Shown in pieces: positions 35,610-44,114 of a stretch of DNA of 64,000 nucleotides. Position 1 is the first letter of the stretch; every line of letters begins with the position of its first letter. The translations under genes and the position numbers were made by a program. The notes beneath the pieces were generated by a model. The model made no database searches. It was given only the letters and a program-made list of their open reading frames with translations, and was not told where the DNA came from. Source of the DNA: Acidimicrobiales bacterium (GTDB lineage: Bacteria; Actinomycetota; Acidimicrobiia; Acidimicrobiales; Poriferisodalaceae); NCBI GenBank assembly GCA_041394185.1, contig JAWKIQ010000002.1:1-64000 (forward strand), written 5' to 3'.

Positions 35610-36818
35610 ATGTCAGAACCTGATCCAAGCGCCGGCCCGCTGGCCGGAGTACGCGTCATAGACCTCACCAACGTGGTCATGGGCCCTTTGGCCACCCGGA
35701 TGTTGGCAGACATGGGCGCCGACGTCATCCGCGTCGAAGAGCCGGGTGGTGACGTCATTCGCACCTACCCACCCATGCGCAACGAGGGCATGAGCGCCTT
35801 CAGCATCAACCTGAACCGCAACAAGCGCAGCATCGTCCTCGACCTCAAGTCAGACATCGGCCGTCAGGCGATGACCGATCTGATCGTCTCGGGCGACGTA
35901 TTCGTAACCAACATGAGACGCTCGGCCCTGGGCCGTTTGGGGCTGGACGAAGCCTCGGTGCGCGCGATCAGGCCAGACATCATCTACTGCGTGGCCAATG
36001 GCTATGGCAGCGACGGGCCCAGGGCCGGTCACGCGGCCTACGACGACATCATGCAGGCTGCCTCGGGGCTGGCGTCGATATTCCAGTGGACCGTGGGCGA
36101 ACCACAGCTGGTTCCCAGCATCTATGCCGACAAGGTCACCGGAGTTCACATCGCATTCGCCATCGCAGCCGCTCTGCACGGCCGAGCGGTGACCGGCCAG
36201 GGCACCAGCATCGAGGTTCCGATGGCCGAGACCATGGCTGCGTTCAACCTCGTCGAACACATGGGTGGCCAGACGTTCGAACCACCGTTCGGCGGGTTCA
36301 GCTATGGCCGCATCCGCACCCCGAACCGTCGGCCGCGCCGCACCCTCGATGGATGGGTTGTGGTGTTGCCGTACAGCCGAGCCAACTGGGAGGCGTTCTG
36401 GGCCTACGGCGGCCGGCCCGACCTGATCGCAGACGAGCGCTTCGCGACATCGGCCGGTCGTGTGGAGAACTCTGACGCGTTGTACAGCCTCGCCGGCGAG
36501 ATCGTCGCCACCCGCACCACCGCCGACTGGATGGAGTTCTGCGCGGCCAATTCGATTCCTGCGGCCGAGGTCATCGAGCTCGAGCGCATCGGCGAAGACG
36601 AACACTTCAAGGCGGTGGGGCTGATCCAAGATGGCGAGCACCCCACCGAAGGGGCCTATCACTGGGTACGTGACCCCATCATGTTCGACGGTCGCCACTC
36701 GCCGCTGCGCATGCCGGCCCCCCGTCTGGGTGCCGACACGGCCGCGGTCATGGCAGATCTGGGCTGGGACGACGACCGGATAGGCGACCTGGTCGACAAC
36801 GGAGGTACCGGACAATGA
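35610..36818 (+). CDS. CaiB/BaiF-family CoA transferase (class III)
   Basis: A 402-residue family III CoA transferase: N-terminal LAGVRVIDLTNVVMGPLATRMLADMGADVIRVEEPGG, NRNKRSIVLDLK, and the catalytic Asp in AAYDDIMQAASGL (about residue 150). GRAVTGQGTSIEVPMAETM completes the family pattern. It moves CoA between organic acids, as in carnitine, bile-acid or aromatic-acid pathways. It is the first gene of an operon in which every junction is a 4-bp ATGA overlap. A TAGCAT hexamer lies 9 nt before ATG 35610. A homologue is encoded at 44115-45332. Confidence 0.9.
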   Translation: MSEPDPSAGPLAGVRVIDLTNVVMGPLATRMLADMGADVIRVEEPGGDVIRTYPPMRNEGMSAFSINLNRNKRSIVLDLKSDIGRQAMTDLIVSGDVFVTNMRRSALGRLGLDEASVRAIRPDIIYCVANGYGSDGPRAGHAAYDDIMQAASGLASIFQWTVGEPQLVPSIYADKVTGVHIAFAIAAALHGRAVTGQGTSIEVPMAETMAAFNLVEHMGGQTFEPPFGGFSYGRIRTPNRRPRRTLDGWVVVLPYSRANWEAFWAYGGRPDLIADERFATSAGRVENSDALYSLAGEIVATRTTADWMEFCAANSIPAAEVIELERIGEDEHFKAVGLIQDGEHPTEGAYHWVRDPIMFDGRHSPLRMPAPRLGADTAAVMADLGWDDDRIGDLVDNGGTGQ

Positions 36819-37594
36819 AGCTGGGTGACACCACCGTGTTCATCAGTGGCGGCGCGTCGGGCCTGGGGGAAGCCACCGCCAGGCACTTCGTCGCCGCAGG
36901 CGCAACCGTGGGGCTGCTGGACAGAGACGCACAGCGCGGGCAGGCAACGGCCGCCGACATCGGTGCCGTATTTGCCCAGTGCGACGTCGCAGACGACCAG
37001 TCGATCGACACGGCATTCGACCACCTGAGCGCCACCCTGGGTGCCCCGCGCGCGGTGGTCGCGTGTGCCGGCATCGGGTCGGGTAAACGCATGATCGGCC
37101 GTTCGGGGCCTCACGACTCGGCGACCTTCCGCAAGGTCGTCGAGGTCAACCTGATCGGCACCTTCAATCTGTTCCGGCTGGCGGCCGCGGCGATGGCCGA
37201 GCTCGAACCGCTCGACCCTGATGGAGAACGCGGGGTGCTGGTCGGCACAGCATCGATAGCGGCCTTCGACGGCGTCGACGGCGGTGTTGCGTACTCGGCG
37301 TCGAAAGGGGGCGTGGCGGCCATGATGCTGCCCCTGGCCCGCGACCTCGCCGGCCGGGGCATAAGGGCGGTGGCCATAGCCCCCGGATCGTTCGACACCC
37401 CCATGGTCGCGGGCATGCCACCCGAGTTCGGGCAACGCCTGTCGGGCCAAACGCCGTTCCCGGCCCGCTTCGGGCGGCCTCCCGAGTTCGCCGCGCTCGC
37501 AGCCCACATCGTCGAGAACTCGATGCTCAACGGCACGACGATCAGAATCGACGGAGGACTACGCATGATGCCGAGCGAGGGATGGAAACGATGA
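36815..37594 (+). CDS. Short-chain dehydrogenase/reductase, HSD17B10-like
   Basis: A 259-residue SDR. The cofactor loop is GGASGLGEAT (about 13-22), Asp at the end of strand 2 (LLDRD) predicts NAD(H), the catalytic segment has S in GTASIAAFDG and YSASKGG. The C-terminal pattern (RFGRPPEFAALAAHIVENSMLNGTTIRIDGG) resembles 3-hydroxyacyl-CoA dehydrogenase type II. It probably oxidises a hydroxyacyl-CoA or hydroxysteroid. It overlaps both neighbours by ATGA, implying translational coupling with the CoA transferase and the P450. Confidence 0.9.
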   Translation: MKLGDTTVFISGGASGLGEATARHFVAAGATVGLLDRDAQRGQATAADIGAVFAQCDVADDQSIDTAFDHLSATLGAPRAVVACAGIGSGKRMIGRSGPHDSATFRKVVEVNLIGTFNLFRLAAAAMAELEPLDPDGERGVLVGTASIAAFDGVDGGVAYSASKGGVAAMMLPLARDLAGRGIRAVAIAPGSFDTPMVAGMPPEFGQRLSGQTPFPARFGRPPEFAALAAHIVENSMLNGTTIRIDGGLRMMPSEGWKR

Positions 37595-38829
37595 GCGTCG
37601 CCGAGCTAGCAGACGGGATCGACCTGCTGTCACCCCAGGCGGTCGACCACGCGCCAGGGTTCTTCAACCGGCTCAGGGAGACCGACCCGGTGATCTGGAG
37701 CCAACGCCACAGAGCTTGGATCATCACCGGTCACCCAGAACTGGACGAAGCCTTCAGAGACCGCCGCTTGTCGACCGAGCGGATGGACGCGTTTCGATCG
37801 CGTCTGCCCGAGCACCGGGCCCAGGTGCTGGCCAAGGCCATCGACCTGCTCGACGGTTGGATGCTGTTTCACGAGCCGCCAACCCACACCCGTCTGCGCA
37901 ATCCCCTCAGCCGGTCGTTCACACCCAAGGCGGTTTCGACTCTCACCCGCCAGGTCGAGGAGATCGTCGACCGCCAGCTGGCTGCCGTTCAGGCAGAGGC
38001 TGGCGACGGCGCCACGGACCTCGTTCACTCGTTCACCCACCCGATACCCGCCGCCGTGATCGCCGAGCTGTTCGGTGTGCCCGAAGACCAACGGCACTGG
38101 CTGCCGGCATGGTCCGAGAAGTTCGGGGCGGTGGTGTTCGGTGCTGTCAATCGACCCGACTACGAGCAGGCAGCAGCCGAGGCCGGCGAAGAGCTGGAAC
38201 GCGAAATCGGCGGCCTGATCGAGCGGTATCGGGCAGAACCACAGAACAATCTGCTGTCGCTGCTGCTCGAGAACGAGGGCGACCAAGGCCTCGACTTCAC
38301 CGAGATTCTCGGCGCGTGTTCGCTGCTGCTGTTCGCGGGCCACGACACAACGACCTCGTTCCTGGGCTCGTCGCTGATCACCCTGATGAACAACCCAGAA
38401 GCCGCCCGGCGCATAGCCGAGGGCGACGTCGACCTGTCGGTTGCCATCGAGGAGCTGCTGCGGTTGGACGCGCCTGCCAAGGCCATGATGCGCATGGTCG
38501 CCGAACGCCACGAGCGTGGCGGGCACGTGCTCGACGAGGGTCAGGCCGTGTTCATGGGAATCATCGGAGCCAACCGCGACCCGAGGGTGTTCGATCGGCC
38601 CGACGAGGTCGTGCTCGACCGCAGCCCCAACCCCCACCTGACCTTTGGCTACGGCCACCACTTCTGTCTGGGTGCATCGCTGGCTCGGCTGGAGGCCAGG
38701 GTTGCCCTGCCCGCCATACTGCGCCGCTTCCCCGACATGCACATGGTCGGCCAGCCCACGTGGAAGGCATCGATAAGCGACCGTTCGCCTTCTTCGCTCA
38801 ACGTCGAGCTCGGAGGCGCAGCGCTATGA
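37591..38829 (+). CDS. Cytochrome P450
   Basis: A 412-residue bacterial class I P450: I-helix AGHDTTTS (oxygen-activating Thr), ExxR motif in IEELLRL, and haem-binding FGYGHHFCLGASLARLE with the axial Cys. ATG 37591 forms an ATGA overlap with the SDR stop; an ATG nine bases earlier is also in frame. Electrons would come from a ferredoxin/reductase encoded elsewhere. It is predicted to hydroxylate the substrate that the flanking SDRs oxidise and the CoA transferase activates. Confidence 0.93.
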   Translation: MSVAELADGIDLLSPQAVDHAPGFFNRLRETDPVIWSQRHRAWIITGHPELDEAFRDRRLSTERMDAFRSRLPEHRAQVLAKAIDLLDGWMLFHEPPTHTRLRNPLSRSFTPKAVSTLTRQVEEIVDRQLAAVQAEAGDGATDLVHSFTHPIPAAVIAELFGVPEDQRHWLPAWSEKFGAVVFGAVNRPDYEQAAAEAGEELEREIGGLIERYRAEPQNNLLSLLLENEGDQGLDFTEILGACSLLLFAGHDTTTSFLGSSLITLMNNPEAARRIAEGDVDLSVAIEELLRLDAPAKAMMRMVAERHERGGHVLDEGQAVFMGIIGANRDPRVFDRPDEVVLDRSPNPHLTFGYGHHFCLGASLARLEARVALPAILRRFPDMHMVGQPTWKASISDRSPSSLNVELGGAAL

Positions 38830-39572
38830 ACGATCGCCGCCCTGTCGTATTGATCACGGGAGCCTCCCGAGGCATCGGAGCTGCAACGGCCGTGCGCTGC
38901 GCCTCGCAGGGCTGGGATGTGGTTGTCAACTACGCCACCAACGCCGGAGCCGCCGACGAGGTCGTGGCCCGCTGCGTCGACGCCGGAGCCGACGCTGTTG
39001 CGCTGGGTGCCGATGTCTCCGACGAACAGCAGGTGATGGCGATGTTCGCCGAGGTCGACGACCTGTTCGACGGCCTCGATGCGGTGGTCAACAACGCGGG
39101 TGTCCTGGGCAAGCAGGGCACATTCGACACCTTCGACGGCGAACGCCTGCGGCGGGTGGTCGAGACCAACGTCCTTGGAGCCATGTACGTGGCCCGAGAG
39201 GCCTTCGGTCGCATGGTGGCGGGCGGAGGCGGAGTGTTGGTCAACGTGGGGTCGCGTGCGTCGAGCTTCGGCTCGCCGGGTGAATACGTCGACTATGCCG
39301 CCACCAAAGGCGCCATCGACACGCTGACGATCGGCCTGGCCTCGGAGGGAGGCCCCCACGGCATCAGGGTCAACTGCGTGCGGCCGGGCATCATCGACAC
39401 CGACATCCACGCGTCGGGCGGAGACGCTGGACGCGTTCAACGCATCGCCCCCAGCATTCCGCTGCGACGACCTGGCACGGCCGACGAGGTCGCCGACACG
39501 ATCTGTTGGCTGTTGTCAGACCAGGCTTCGTACGTGACGGGCGCTCTGCTGGATGTCGGCGGTGGGCGCTGA
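38826..39572 (+). CDS. Short-chain dehydrogenase/reductase (FabG-like)
   Basis: A 248-residue SDR: TGASRGIGAAT cofactor loop, NNAGV, Ser in VNVGSRASSFGS, YAATKGA catalytic Tyr/Lys, and PLRRPGTADEVADTICWLLSD at the C-terminus. FabG-like SDRs reduce 3-ketoacyl groups or oxidise secondary alcohols with NAD(P). It is the last gene of the four-gene ATGA-coupled operon and is convergent with the glutamate-receptor-like gene, 3 bp apart. Confidence 0.9.
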   Translation: MNDRRPVVLITGASRGIGAATAVRCASQGWDVVVNYATNAGAADEVVARCVDAGADAVALGADVSDEQQVMAMFAEVDDLFDGLDAVVNNAGVLGKQGTFDTFDGERLRRVVETNVLGAMYVAREAFGRMVAGGGGVLVNVGSRASSFGSPGEYVDYAATKGAIDTLTIGLASEGGPHGIRVNCVRPGIIDTDIHASGGDAGRVQRIAPSIPLRRPGTADEVADTICWLLSDQASYVTGALLDVGGGR

Positions 39573-39575
39573 CCT

Positions 39576-40730
39576 TCAGCGGCTGACGCCCAGCCACTTG
39601 AGGTTCAACTCCTCGAGGGTTCCGTCGCGAAACATCTCGAGCAAGGCGGCGTTTATCGGCTCGCGCAACTCGCTGCCCGTTTGCAGGGCGATGCCGGAGG
39701 GGTCGGGCGCAAACGTCGAACCGGCCAAGGCAACCCGCCCGGGGTACACGGTCTGAATCAGATACGACAGCACGGGCGCGTCGTAGACCACGGCATCGAA
39801 GCGACCCTCGGCCACCGCACCCATGGCGGCTTCGACATCGGCGACGGTCGACGCCGAGATGTTGACCGACTGGAGGTACGACTCGGCGACCGTGCCCTCG
39901 ACGGTCACCACCGAATGACCGGGTAGGTCCTCGGGGCCGCCGATGTCGTTCTGCAGCTCGCTGACGGTCAGCGATGACGCGGCTTGAGCGGTGATGAACG
40001 CGATGAGGAAGAACCCGACGATCATCCAGAACACGGCGAGGATCCGCGACAGCGGCCGCCTGATGTCCTTGACCGCCTCACCGCCGGTGATGACGCTCAC
40101 CGTCGACCACCACAGCGCTTCTGAGATCCCCTTGCTGTACTCGCGAGGGAACTCGGGGTTGTGGCGGCGCTCGGTGAGCCACACCAGATGGGCAACGATC
40201 AGCGTCAGCACCACCATGGCGGCGCCCAACAGCAGAACGGGTCCGCTGGTGACCAAGCCCAGCATCGACGAGAGTGCGCTCTGGTCTGCCACGGGCTGGG
40301 TGGCGACCTGCAGACCCGAGTCGAAGTAGGGGTGGGCGAAATCGAGGAATGCCTCGCGCTCGGCTGTCATCGAGATGCCGGCTATGGCCGCGTCGGCCCG
40401 TTCCATGCGAACGTCTTCGAGGATCTCGCCGACCGTGTCCTCGACCAGCCAGGTCGTTTCCAGGCCCAACCTGGTCGAGAGCTCGTTCCAGACATCGATG
40501 CTGTAGCCCGACAAGCCACTGCCATCGGCCAGGTCCGACTCGACGAACACGAACGGCGCAAGGGGTTTCGTGGCGACGACCACCTGGGTTCCGGCGACGT
40601 CGGTGGTCTGTTCGGCGGGCTGCTCTTGAGCGCCCGACATCGCCATCGTCAGGCTCGCCCAAACAACCCCGGCCAACACGACCCCGGCTGCCGGCTTCAA
40701 CATCGAGGTCCGCACCAAGACATCCTCCAT
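39576..40730 (-). CDS. Prokaryotic ionotropic glutamate receptor-like ligand-gated channel
   Basis: A 384-residue protein in which a periplasmic amino-acid-binding domain is interrupted by a pore module. The order is signal peptide (about 10-33), binding lobe 1 (49-150), membrane helix (163-185), re-entrant pore loop (204-219), second helix (228-250) and lobe 2 (262-380). Ligand residues typical of amino-acid-binding proteins are present: Thr122/Arg125 (SMTAER) and Asp318 (VVYDAP). The second helix ends ITAQAASSLTV, comparable to the SYTANLAAF gate of animal receptors. The pore loop reads STVSVITGGEAV and lacks the TVGYG potassium filter of GluR0. Ion selectivity is therefore unclear. A start at Met10 is an alternative. 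Confidence 0.88.
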   Translation of the reverse strand: MEDVLVRTSMLKPAAGVVLAGVVWASLTMAMSGAQEQPAEQTTDVAGTQVVVATKPLAPFVFVESDLADGSGLSGYSIDVWNELSTRLGLETTWLVEDTVGEILEDVRMERADAAIAGISMTAEREAFLDFAHPYFDSGLQVATQPVADQSALSSMLGLVTSGPVLLLGAAMVVLTLIVAHLVWLTERRHNPEFPREYSKGISEALWWSTVSVITGGEAVKDIRRPLSRILAVFWMIVGFFLIAFITAQAASSLTVSELQNDIGGPEDLPGHSVVTVEGTVAESYLQSVNISASTVADVEAAMGAVAEGRFDAVVYDAPVLSYLIQTVYPGRVALAGSTFAPDPSGIALQTGSELREPINAALLEMFRDGTLEELNLKWLGVSR

Positions 40731-40805
40731 GAGCGCGGTTGCGGGCGCTCACCGTAGGCGATTAGGCCCGAGGAACACCACTGTTGGTCTGGCATCCTCT
40801 GATGC

Positions 40806-42359
40806 ATGAGATGGCGTTGGGGACTGATGCTGACGATGTTCGTTGCCACCGCGGGGCTGCTGGGCGCCTGCGGTTCGAACGGCCCCGACAATGCCGCATC
40901 ACCCGCCGACACCCAGACCGTCGACACCGCGCCAGCTTCTACCAGCGAGGCTCCCACCTCGGAGGCGACCCCGGCCGCGACCGTCGCGTCGACCACCAGC
41001 GCCCCAGCAACGACCACCCCGTCCACGACGACTTCGCAGCGACCGGTGCCAGAAGGCGAGCTGGCGTTCTCCAGCCACGTTTTGCCGGTGCTCGAGACCA
41101 TGTGCGCCCAGTGCCACACCGGCAACGGCCCGGGCACGGCCCACATGCGCATCGACAGCGCCGCCCAGGTGGCGGCCAACGCCGACATCATCTCGGCCTC
41201 GGTGATCACGGGCGAAATGCCGCCCTGGCCGGCCTCCGCGTTGAGCGTCGAGTTCTCTGACCAACTGCTGTTGGCCGACCACGAGGTCGAGGCCATAAGA
41301 CAGTGGGCCCAGCAGGCCGAACTCGATGTCGACCCCCAGACCGTGATCCAGTCGGCGGTCGGCGTCGTGGGCCTCGACGAGCCCGACATGGTGCTGGTTC
41401 CCGATGCCGGCTACGACGGCTACCTCTACGAGCCCGACCAGTATCGGTGCTACATCTACGACCCCGGGTTCACCGAGCCCCAGTGGCTCACCGCCTACGA
41501 GTTCGTACCAGACCAGACAGAGATCGTTCACCACGCCATCGGCTACAAGCTCCCGGCCTCGGCCCGCCCCGACGCCGAGGCTCTCGACGCCGAATCACCC
41601 CAACAGGGCGGGTGGCCCTGCTTTGGCGGGTCAGGCGTTCGGGGCAGCGGAATCTTCCTGGGTTGGGCGCCCGGGCAGGGTCCCACCGCCCTTCCGGAGG
41701 GGTCTGGGCTGGCGATGCAGCCCGGCGACTTCATAGTGATCCAGGTTCACTATCACTTCGAGGTCGACGCCCCCGCCGACCTCTCGTCTCTTGCGATCGA
41801 GTTGGCCGACGCAGGAGCCGACCTCGACCCGGTGAACATCGTCGAGTTCCTGGCACCGGCCGAGATCCCGTGCAGCTCGGCCGAAACCGGCCCCCTGTGC
41901 GACCGCGATCAAGCGATGGCTGCGGCCCTTGCCAAATACGGCGACGAAGGGGTGCTGGCAGACACCATTTTGGCGATCTGTCGCAAGACGCCAGCCGACT
42001 TCGCGCACATGACAGAAGGTCTGGCCTCGGCGGCATGCGACCTGCCGATGCGCGAGCGCGGCACCATCGTTTCGGTTCTGGGGCACCAGCACGAGCTGGG
42101 TGCCAGCTTCCGGATGACCCTCAACCCCGACACGCCAGACGAGCGGGTGCTGTTGGACATCCCCGAATGGGACTTCGACTGGCAGTACAACTACTACCCG
42201 GTCGAACAGATCGACGTAGCGCCTTCTGACATGGTGCGCATCGAATGCACCTGGGACCGATCGCTTCGAGATCCGAGCCTGGAGCCCGCCTACGTGCTGT
42301 GGGCCGACGGCACCGACGACGAGATGTGCTTCGCAACCATCGTGATACGAGAAGGCTGA
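40806..42359 (+). CDS. Lipoprotein with cytochrome c-type motif and PHM-like copper monooxygenase domains
   Basis: A 517-residue exported lipoprotein (lipobox ending at Cys22, then a Ser/Thr/Pro linker to about 80). Residues 86-170 hold one CAQCH haem c site (Cys100, Cys103, His104) with Met138 in GEMPPWP as probable axial ligand. Residues 190-517 match copper type II ascorbate-dependent monooxygenases. The ligand motifs line up: VHHAIGY (His242/His243), QVHYHF (His315), HQHELG (His427/His429) and DDEMCF (Met507), corresponding to the CuH and CuM sites of peptidylglycine monooxygenase. The haem may deliver electrons in place of ascorbate. It probably hydroxylates an extracellular substrate; identity unknown. 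Confidence 0.85.
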   Translation: MRWRWGLMLTMFVATAGLLGACGSNGPDNAASPADTQTVDTAPASTSEAPTSEATPAATVASTTSAPATTTPSTTTSQRPVPEGELAFSSHVLPVLETMCAQCHTGNGPGTAHMRIDSAAQVAANADIISASVITGEMPPWPASALSVEFSDQLLLADHEVEAIRQWAQQAELDVDPQTVIQSAVGVVGLDEPDMVLVPDAGYDGYLYEPDQYRCYIYDPGFTEPQWLTAYEFVPDQTEIVHHAIGYKLPASARPDAEALDAESPQQGGWPCFGGSGVRGSGIFLGWAPGQGPTALPEGSGLAMQPGDFIVIQVHYHFEVDAPADLSSLAIELADAGADLDPVNIVEFLAPAEIPCSSAETGPLCDRDQAMAAALAKYGDEGVLADTILAICRKTPADFAHMTEGLASAACDLPMRERGTIVSVLGHQHELGASFRMTLNPDTPDERVLLDIPEWDFDWQYNYYPVEQIDVAPSDMVRIECTWDRSLRDPSLEPAYVLWADGTDDEMCFATIVIREG

Positions 42360-42365
42360 GCCGGT

Positions 42366-44081
42366 TCAGCCGCGCGCACCTCGCACCAAACGGCCCGGGG
42401 TCTCGCCGGTCGATTCGGAGTTCGAACACACCTCGACACCCGACACGAAGGTGTGGTCGATACCCGTCACCCTCTGCAGGAGCCGGCGCCCGCCCGCCGG
42501 AAGGTCGCCGACGATCACCGGAGCGTGCAGGGTGAGCGAGTCGAAATCGACGACATTGATGTCGGCCTTGTAGCCAGGGGCCAGCAGGCCCCGGTCGTTC
42601 AGGCCGACGGCACGGGCGGTGGCCCGAGCCTGCTTGTGAACGATGGTCTCCAGGGGGATGCGCCCGTGCGGTCGGTCGCGACCCCACCACTGCATCAGCG
42701 TGGTGGGAAAGCTGACATCACAGATGGTGCCCACGTGAGCCCCGCCATCCGACAGGCCCGGAACCGCCACAGGGTGCATCAGCTGTTCGCGCACGACATC
42801 GAGGTTGCCGTCGACATAGTTGAGCGAGGGCACATACAGCAGTGCCTGTCCCCCACGTTCGAGCATCAGGTCATATGCCAACGATGCCGGCTCTACACCC
42901 ATACGTCCGGCGGTGGCCTCGACGCTGTCGTGTGGTGAGGGTTCGTATTGCGGCGGGTCGCCGAGCGCAAACATCAGGTCCCAGCGCTGGGCCACGCGAG
43001 CGCCCAGAACGTTGCGATCGAGATCGTCGGACAGCTCGGAGATGATCGCCTGCTTGACCTCGGGGGCAGCCATGGCGACGACCCGGTCTTCGAGAGGCAG
43101 CTCGGCGAGGCGCCTGTAGGTCGGGCACTTCATGAACGGGCTCAGCGTGGCCTGCAGCCCCAGCAGGATGCCAACAGCCCTGGCTCCCACCTGGGCCCGC
43201 ATCGTCACACCCTCGTCGGTGGCCGCGGCCATCGAGTCGAGCAGGGCCTTCCACTGTTCGGGGCGACCCCCTGCCTGGGCGACCGAAATCGAGATCGGCC
43301 TACCCGATCGCGCGGCCATGGCCCTGGCGATGCGGAACTCGTCGTCGAAGTCGCGGAAGTCGCCCACCAGTTGCAGAACACCGGTTCCGGTAGAGCCGAC
43401 GGCCTCGGCGATGCCGACCATCTCCTCGATCTCGGCGGTGAGTGTGGGTGTTGGCTCGCCCAGCGAAGACTTGTGGTTGAGGGTTCGGCTGGTGCTGAAT
43501 CCCAGAGCACCGGCCTGGATGCCCCGCTTGACGATCTCGGCCATTGCGGCGATGTCGTCTGGCGTGGCGGTCTCGCGGGCCGCACCGCGCTCGCCCATGA
43601 CGTTCAGACGCACGGCCGCGTGTGGAACCTGGGCGCCGACATCTATGTCGTAGTGACGACCACCCAGGTGGTCGAGATACTCGTCGAAGCTCTGCCAGGT
43701 CCAGGGCAGGCCCTCGTGCAGAGCAATGCCGGGAATGTCCTCGACGCCCTCCATCAGCTGGATGAGCCGCTCGTGGTCGGCCGGCCTGACCGGCGCAAAC
43801 CCGACACCGCAGTTGCCCATGACGACGGTGGTGACTCCGTGCCAACTGGACGGCGCCAGCTGGCTGTCCCAGGTGGCCTGGCCGTCGTAGTGGGTGTGGA
43901 TGTCGACGAAGCCCGGCTGCACCAAGCGACCGTCTGCGTTGACCTCGCGCCGGCCGGTTCCCGACACCTCACCTACATGGGTTATGACCCCATCGCTCAC
44001 TGCCACGTCGGCGGTGCGGCGCTGGTCGCCTGACCCGTCGATGACAGTGCCTCCCCTGATGACCAGGTCGTGTTCGGCCAT
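42366..44081 (-). CDS. Amidohydrolase family protein (N-acyl-D-amino-acid deacylase-like)
   Basis: A 571-residue metal-dependent hydrolase. The N-terminal beta-sandwich VIRGGTVIDGSGD leads to the first metal motif VDIHTHYDGQATWD, then GNCGVGFAPVR, GFSTSRT and GLSDGGAHVG with the late Asp. A closing ADINVVDFD completes the fold. These are features of the D-aminoacylase/amidohydrolase-3 group, widely annotated in actinobacteria with unknown true substrates. ATG 44081 gives the natural N-terminus. It is 33 bp downstream of a CaiB gene on the same strand. Confidence 0.87.
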   Translation of the reverse strand: MAEHDLVIRGGTVIDGSGDQRRTADVAVSDGVITHVGEVSGTGRREVNADGRLVQPGFVDIHTHYDGQATWDSQLAPSSWHGVTTVVMGNCGVGFAPVRPADHERLIQLMEGVEDIPGIALHEGLPWTWQSFDEYLDHLGGRHYDIDVGAQVPHAAVRLNVMGERGAARETATPDDIAAMAEIVKRGIQAGALGFSTSRTLNHKSSLGEPTPTLTAEIEEMVGIAEAVGSTGTGVLQLVGDFRDFDDEFRIARAMAARSGRPISISVAQAGGRPEQWKALLDSMAAATDEGVTMRAQVGARAVGILLGLQATLSPFMKCPTYRRLAELPLEDRVVAMAAPEVKQAIISELSDDLDRNVLGARVAQRWDLMFALGDPPQYEPSPHDSVEATAGRMGVEPASLAYDLMLERGGQALLYVPSLNYVDGNLDVVREQLMHPVAVPGLSDGGAHVGTICDVSFPTTLMQWWGRDRPHGRIPLETIVHKQARATARAVGLNDRGLLAPGYKADINVVDFDSLTLHAPVIVGDLPAGGRRLLQRVTGIDHTFVSGVEVCSNSESTGETPGRLVRGARG

Positions 44082-44114
44082 TGCGTCTACCCCCAAGCGA
44101 CAAACTCCGGCCGA

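Noticed and set aside
33829..35628. A 599-codon minus-strand frame
   Set aside because: Shadow of the acyl-CoA ligase in another register; Arg/Gly/His-rich and without motifs.
37716..38825. N-terminal extension of the second SDR gene back through the P450 gene
   Set aside because: This part is an out-of-frame reading of the P450; ATG 38826 with its ATGA overlap is the natural SDR start.
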